This document shows positions 12,501 to 15,416 of a stretch of 15,416 nt of DNA, piece by piece; position 1 is the stretch's first letter; each line of letters begins with the position of its first letter. Source of the DNA: JAGQNT01 sp964426605 (lineage in GTDB: Bacteria > Patescibacteriota > Saccharimonadia > Saccharimonadales > UBA4665); the NCBI GenBank assembly GCA_964426605.1, contig CAYRQK010000005.1, forward strand, positions 1 to 15,416, written 5' to 3'. The notes beneath the pieces were generated by a model. It was not told the DNA's origin. It saw only the letters and a program-made list of their open reading frames with translations, and searched no databases. The position numbers were made by a program, and so were the translations under genes.

Positions 12501-15416
12501 TCGCTGATGCCCAGCTCTCCACTAACGTTGCTCTCTACAATCGGGCTACCAGCAACTTTACTGGCACTTTGCAGCACAACGGCAATGCCGTCTGTGATAC
12601 TAGTGGCAACTGTGCCGGTGCCGGCAATGGCGGCGGTACAACGAACAGCGGTACCCAAAATTATCTTACCAAGACCGATGCTGGCGGGAACTTGGTTGGT
12701 TCACAACTATACGATGATGGCACGAGTGTCGGTATTGGCACTGCCACCCCCGGCTACAAGCTAGACGTCCAGGGTGGCACTGGTGTCGTTGCACAGTTCA
12801 GTGGCCGGGTTATTGGTGCCGATGCAGTGAACGGTAACGAACTTGTAACCAAGAATCAGCTCGACGCGGCAGCTGCTGGCGCGGCAGGCAGCGGTGTTAC
12901 TAGTCTTAATACGTTGGTTGGTGCTCTCACTGTCCAAGGTACTGCCGGTAAAGTGACGGTTACGCCTAGCGGTGGCAATACGCTTACGCTGGATCTCGGC
13001 CCCAACGTTTCGTTGCTGGGCCAAAGCATCGAATCCAGTGAAATTACCGACGGTACCATCCAGAATGTCGACCTCCAGGCTGGTACCTTTGGCAACATCA
13101 CTGGTGTCGGTGCGCTGGTGGCCGGTAGCATCAACTGGAGCGGTAATATTGCTACGACGGGCGCCATCAACGGCACCAGCATATACCAAAACGGCAACCA
13201 GGTGTGTGACACCAGTGGCACCGTTTGTGGCTACAGTGGTGCTGGTACCGGTGCTGGTGTTGCCAGCCTCAATAGTCTGTCGGGCGATCTAACCATCCAG
13301 GGCAATAGCCAGATAGCTGTCAATGCCACTAGTCCGAATATCAGTCTCAGTATCCAAGCTGACTCCATCGGTGATGCCCAACTTGCGTTCAATACAGGAC
13401 AGAACTTGACTACAGCTAGTAGTCCAACATTTGCTGGCCTGACGGTCAATGGCAACATCAGTGCGACGGGTACCATCAACGCCGGTGGTTATATCATGCA
13501 GGGCGGCACAACTGTGCTGAATACGCTGACAGGCTCACTAAACACCTTTGTTGGCAAAAGCTCCGGAAATACCACAGCCACGGGTACCGCTAACACTGGT
13601 ATCGGCTTTCAGTCACTGCCGTCTATTACCACCGGATCCAACAACGTTGCACTGGGTTATTACACCCTCCTCAATAACACCACCGGGTCGTATAACATTG
13701 CTTCTGGTACCCAGGCTCTTCAGAACAACACAGGAGACTACAATATTGCTTCTGGTACCCTGGCTCTTCAGAAAAACAGTGGATCCAACAACATTGCATT
13801 TGGTACCAGCACTCTTGGGGCTAACACCACAGGTAATAATAATATTGGCATCGGTAGTGATGCCCAAGCGACATTATCTTTTAACACCACAGGTAATAAT
13901 AATATTGGCATCGGTAGTGGAGCACTATACGCCAACACCACTGGATCCAATAATGTTGCTATAGGTAGCTATGCTGGCCGCCGCGATCAAAATAATCACT
14001 TCTCCACTCTTGGTACCCTCCAAGGGGCCACGGCTATTGGGGCTTATGCTCAAGTCCAAGCTAACAATACCATCGTCCTGGGTAGTGTAGATAGAGCTAC
14101 ACAGGTAGTCATCGGTGCAACCGAGGGCATTGGCTCCAATAGCTTTGGTGTTTCGCCGGTACACCTTAACAGCAGCAGTATCACTGCCAGCCAAACCAGC
14201 GGCAGCGGTACCATCACCGCCAGTGCTGCGATATTTAGTGCCAGCAACGTCGGCGAGACCTTGATCTGGGCTGACGGCACCAGTGAAACTATTACTGGTT
14301 ACACGGACAGTACGCATGTGACTGGCTCTAGCACCGGTATTACTGAAGCTGCCAGCTATTTCCGTACGCACTATGTTGGCTTCCAGGTTACCAATAAAGG
14401 TACTGCCTATGTCCGTGCCACTGATGGCGCCGCCCTGCAGGTGCAGAATGCCAGCGGCGTAGCACTGCTGACGGCAGATACTAGCAGCAATACGGTAACT
14501 GTTGCTGGTCGTATCAACGGCACCAGCATATATCAAAACGGCAACCAGGTGTGTGATAACAGTGGCAACTGTGGTTACAGTGGTATTGGTACCGGTGCTG
14601 GTGTTGCCAGCCTCAACTCGTTATCGGGCGATCTAACTATACAGGGCAATGCTCAGGTAGCCGTCGATGCTACTACCAGCCCTAACATCAAACTCAGTAT
14701 CCAAGCTGACTCTATTGGTGATGCCCAGCTGCAGTACAATACTGGCCAAGACCTGACTACCACCAGCACTCCCACGCTCGGCGGTATCTACGTGACTGGC
14801 AGTGTTGGTATCGGTACCGCTACGCCAAGCGGCAAGCTGGACGTAGCCGGTGTGCTCAATGCCATAACCATCAATCAAAATGGTCACCAGGTGTGTGATA
14901 ACAGTGGCAACTGTGCTGGCAGTGGTAATGGCGGCGGTGCCACTAACTCCGGGCAAGAGAATTTCTTGACCAAGACCGATGCCAACGGCAACTTGGTTAG
15001 CTCGCAAATATTTGATGACGGCACCAAGATCAGCATTGGTTCAACTTCGCCTGGCTATAACTTACAGGTGAATGGTACTGTGCAGGCGACTACGTTCGTG
15101 CAGGGCACTTATGCGGTCTGTGATACCAGTGGCAACTGTGGCTATAACGGTGCTGGTAGTGGTGCTGGTGTCGCCAGCCTCAATACGCTTTCGGGCGACG
15201 TCAGCATAACCGGCAATAGCCAGATTATCGTTACTAATGTGAACTCTAGCACCATCGGGCTTTCTATCCAGAACGATACCATCGGTGACGCCCAGCTGCA
15301 GTACAACACTGGTCAAAACCTGACCGTTAGCAGCACGCCGACATTTGCGGGCGTCATAATTACCGGCTCCACCACCGCCAACCGCCCATCCTCCCCTACC
15401 GAAGGCCAGCTGTACT
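9524..15416 (+). CDS. Giant N-terminally anchored mosaic fibre protein (3' end beyond window)
   Basis: I read the frame from ATG 9524 to the window end without a stop: 1964 codons and incomplete. Residues 1-58 are polar and would be cytoplasmic; 59-82 form one membrane helix (FLLTAGALVGVLLVVAVGTW), giving an N-in, C-out protein. The outside part is Gly/Thr/Ser/Asn-rich: QLYYDAITNQPYYYNG (about 150), WTDLTDYPAAC modules (about 222 and 595), GGDLSGTYPNPT (about 343), IADGTIAGTDIA-type repeats (about 400-430), SLLGQSIES...TDGTIQNVDL modules (three), LNADLLDGQHGSYY (about 970), seven short VC...C hairpins, YadA-head-like repeats (1344-1532), and three IGDAQLxxNTGQ(N/D)LT modules. The window stops at a second GQLYY module. 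These are phage-tail-fibre and adhesin building blocks; an attachment fibre, perhaps trimeric, is inferred. It has no enzyme motif. ATG 9524 is the first start codon in the frame; only a weak GGA precedes it. Confidence 0.9.
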   Translation, partial: MGPEDYDDSSLEQQVVEAPDSALYSVPLSSPEEDRRYAEAVGAKSRWREHSPFRFNKQAFLLTAGALVGVLLVVAVGTWLLGRHSTDPSKSQARNYDSQAVATETAKGYDQLLNGAASLQVNGQLQVSDGVTLQPSGAPTSPKKGQLYYDAITNQPYYYNGTKFISFAPTSLPAYVNSLGGTTGDITVGSGLQMTSNGQLSLSSAVLQSMVTTNSGTVKWTDLTDYPAACATGQAITRLDDSPTCSPFLTSGVADSSYLKLQGITPGTAQSGNFNISGTGIAGSLQAGNINATTAYQYNGTAGLTLSCTAGDVLQNQVVAGGIVTGGSCIDMSGGAAGAAGGDLSGTYPNPTVSKIQGTVLNITGPTSGQILIWNGSGWTNATITGDVGISSTGVTTIADNTITSAKIADGTIAGTDIANAAITGVNVANDTIALGVKTTGNYQAFTTAGDGITVSGAAGEGTSPTIAVDSTVCRAAPISNCGYSGAGSGSGVASVNSLSGDLTLQGTAGKISISDNGTNGITLDLDPSVSLLGQSIESGEITDGTIQNVDLAAGSFTNITGLGTIVVGTWNAGSISDAYVDNNLTIDGTGSVNWQALNNYPAACSADEAITALGDTVTCNSFLTGSVANGAYIQLQSLTPGSAQTGNLNISGTAIAGAFVGDGSGLTNINAANIATGTLDNARLNNVVSLLGQSIALGTETTGNYQTFTTAGSGISVTGVAGNGTTPTIAVDGTVCRTTGNCAGAGNGGGATNGGSQNYLAKTDAAGNLVNSQLYDDGTGVGIGTVTPSYKLDVQGGAGVVAQFSGRVIGADAVGGSEFTTLGQVNSLISASGAGGGVTSLNGLVGGLTVQGTAGKVSVTPSGSNITLDLNSNVSLLGQSIESSEITDGTIQNVDLQAGTFGNITGVGALVAGSINWSGAITTSGNISTSGAGTITSANAIQGTQLISTVATGTAPLAVASTTVVANLNADLLDGQHGSYYQNASNINTGTLADAQLSTNVALYNRATSNFTGTLQHNGNAVCDTSGNCAGAGNGGGTTNSGTQNYLTKTDAGGNLVGSQLYDDGTSVGIGTATPGYKLDVQGGTGVVAQFSGRVIGADAVNGNELVTKNQLDAAAAGAAGSGVTSLNTLVGALTVQGTAGKVTVTPSGGNTLTLDLGPNVSLLGQSIESSEITDGTIQNVDLQAGTFGNITGVGALVAGSINWSGNIATTGAINGTSIYQNGNQVCDTSGTVCGYSGAGTGAGVASLNSLSGDLTIQGNSQIAVNATSPNISLSIQADSIGDAQLAFNTGQNLTTASSPTFAGLTVNGNISATGTINAGGYIMQGGTTVLNTLTGSLNTFVGKSSGNTTATGTANTGIGFQSLPSITTGSNNVALGYYTLLNNTTGSYNIASGTQALQNNTGDYNIASGTLALQKNSGSNNIAFGTSTLGANTTGNNNIGIGSDAQATLSFNTTGNNNIGIGSGALYANTTGSNNVAIGSYAGRRDQNNHFSTLGTLQGATAIGAYAQVQANNTIVLGSVDRATQVVIGATEGIGSNSFGVSPVHLNSSSITASQTSGSGTITASAAIFSASNVGETLIWADGTSETITGYTDSTHVTGSSTGITEAASYFRTHYVGFQVTNKGTAYVRATDGAALQVQNASGVALLTADTSSNTVTVAGRINGTSIYQNGNQVCDNSGNCGYSGIGTGAGVASLNSLSGDLTIQGNAQVAVDATTSPNIKLSIQADSIGDAQLQYNTGQDLTTTSTPTLGGIYVTGSVGIGTATPSGKLDVAGVLNAITINQNGHQVCDNSGNCAGSGNGGGATNSGQENFLTKTDANGNLVSSQIFDDGTKISIGSTSPGYNLQVNGTVQATTFVQGTYAVCDTSGNCGYNGAGSGAGVASLNTLSGDVSITGNSQIIVTNVNSSTIGLSIQNDTIGDAQLQYNTGQNLTVSSTPTFAGVIITGSTTANRPSSPTEGQLY
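12142..12283 (+). repeat. 142-bp perfect direct repeat, copy 1
   Basis: Identical base for base to 13003-13144, 861 bp (287 codons) away. It encodes the NVSLLGQSIESSEITDGTIQ segment through GSINWSG. Confidence 0.9.
13003..13144 (+). repeat. 142-bp perfect direct repeat, copy 2
   Basis: Identical to 12142-12283. Sequence on both sides of the pair is clearly diverged, so the identity is more recent than the module duplication. Confidence 0.9.
13166..13300 (+). repeat. Fibre module related to 14513-14647
   Basis: This segment, from INGTSIYQNGNQVCD to SLSGDLTIQGN, recurs at 14513-14647, 1347 bp (449 codons) downstream, with mostly synonymous or conservative changes. Both copies lead into ADSIGDAQL. 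A shorter relative starts at about 15117. Confidence 0.75.
13553..14120 (+). repeat. YadA-head-like 16-residue repeat array
   Basis: Within the giant protein (residues 1344-1532), units such as GSNNVALGYYTLLNNT, GSYNIASGTQALQNNT and GSNNIAFGTSTLGANT follow each other every 16 residues, with one unit of 20. The NxAxG core is that of left-handed beta-roll heads in trimeric adhesins. At the DNA level 38 bp at 13822-13859 recur exactly at 13882-13919, and 13691-13720 is close to 13739-13768. Confidence 0.75.

Larger units (their letters stand above)
11732..13144 (+). repeat. Duplicated 184-codon module, 861-bp period
   Basis: Copies at 11732-12283 and 12593-13144 (residues 737-920 and 1024-1207) align without frame change. 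Both run from a CX5C hairpin through GGG(A/T)TN, NYL(A/T)KTDA, QLYDDGT, KLDVQGG and VVAQFSGRVIGADAV to VSLLGQSIES and GSINWSG. The 309 bases between them carry the LDGQHGSYY module. A third, diverged relative of the end part starts near 11110. Confidence 0.85.

Noticed and set aside
13690..13920. Regularly spaced repeats resembling a CRISPR array
   Set aside because: Unit lengths of 48-60 bp are in frame and encode 16-20-residue protein repeats; the repeats are not constant and no cas gene is present.
10408..15316. Many minus-strand frames of 60-200 codons opposite the giant fibre
   Set aside because: They mirror the repetitive GC-biased codons of the plus frame, carry no start signals, and their similarity to each other only follows the sense repeats.

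Overview
The window reads as a surface-protein locus of a Patescibacteria (CPR) bacterium. Candidatus Saccharibacteria is the best guess, but this rests on domain style alone because no ribosomal or housekeeping gene is present. The clues are mosaic fibre proteins built from phage-tail-fibre-like modules (VCDTSGNC hairpins, GGDLSGTYPNPT, LDGQHGSYY, IGDAQLxxNTGQNLT), a C-terminal beta-sandwich ending RVGELTINY, the YRWYED domain with an MRHG tail, and signal peptides with AxA sites. TGA, TAG and TAA all end plausible genes, so the standard bacterial code fits.

Layout. Positions 3-2558 (+) are the C-terminal part of a giant fibre (right-handed beta-helix, then fibre repeats, then a C-terminal beta-sandwich). 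It is followed by a 37-residue, very basic protein (2567-2680) behind a perfect AGGAGG. Converging on it is a secreted beta-propeller plus Ig-like protein (2699-4252, -). A divergent promoter region (4253-4409) then leads to a two-gene unit: a secreted protein with three tail-collar-like modules (4410-6236) and a small secreted propeller protein (6224-6943). A membrane-anchored helical protein (6933-7730, -) converges on that unit, and the two genes overlap by 11 bases. An 820-base region without a gene (7731-8554) holds inverted repeats and a promoter-to-terminator unit of about 120 nt that looks like a small RNA. Then come a membrane protein with a fibre-associated soluble domain (8555-9385) and, under a strong promoter carrying an 18-bp palindrome, a second giant fibre (9524 to beyond the window end, more than 1964 residues).

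How they may work together (inference): nearly every product is exported or membrane-anchored, and several resemble parts of phage tails or adhesins. The simplest reading is an attachment or host-contact locus of an episymbiont. The most distinctive element is the giant fibre: it is anchored by a single N-terminal membrane helix and carries YadA-head-like 16-residue repeats plus duplicated internal modules, one of which contains a 142-bp perfect direct repeat.
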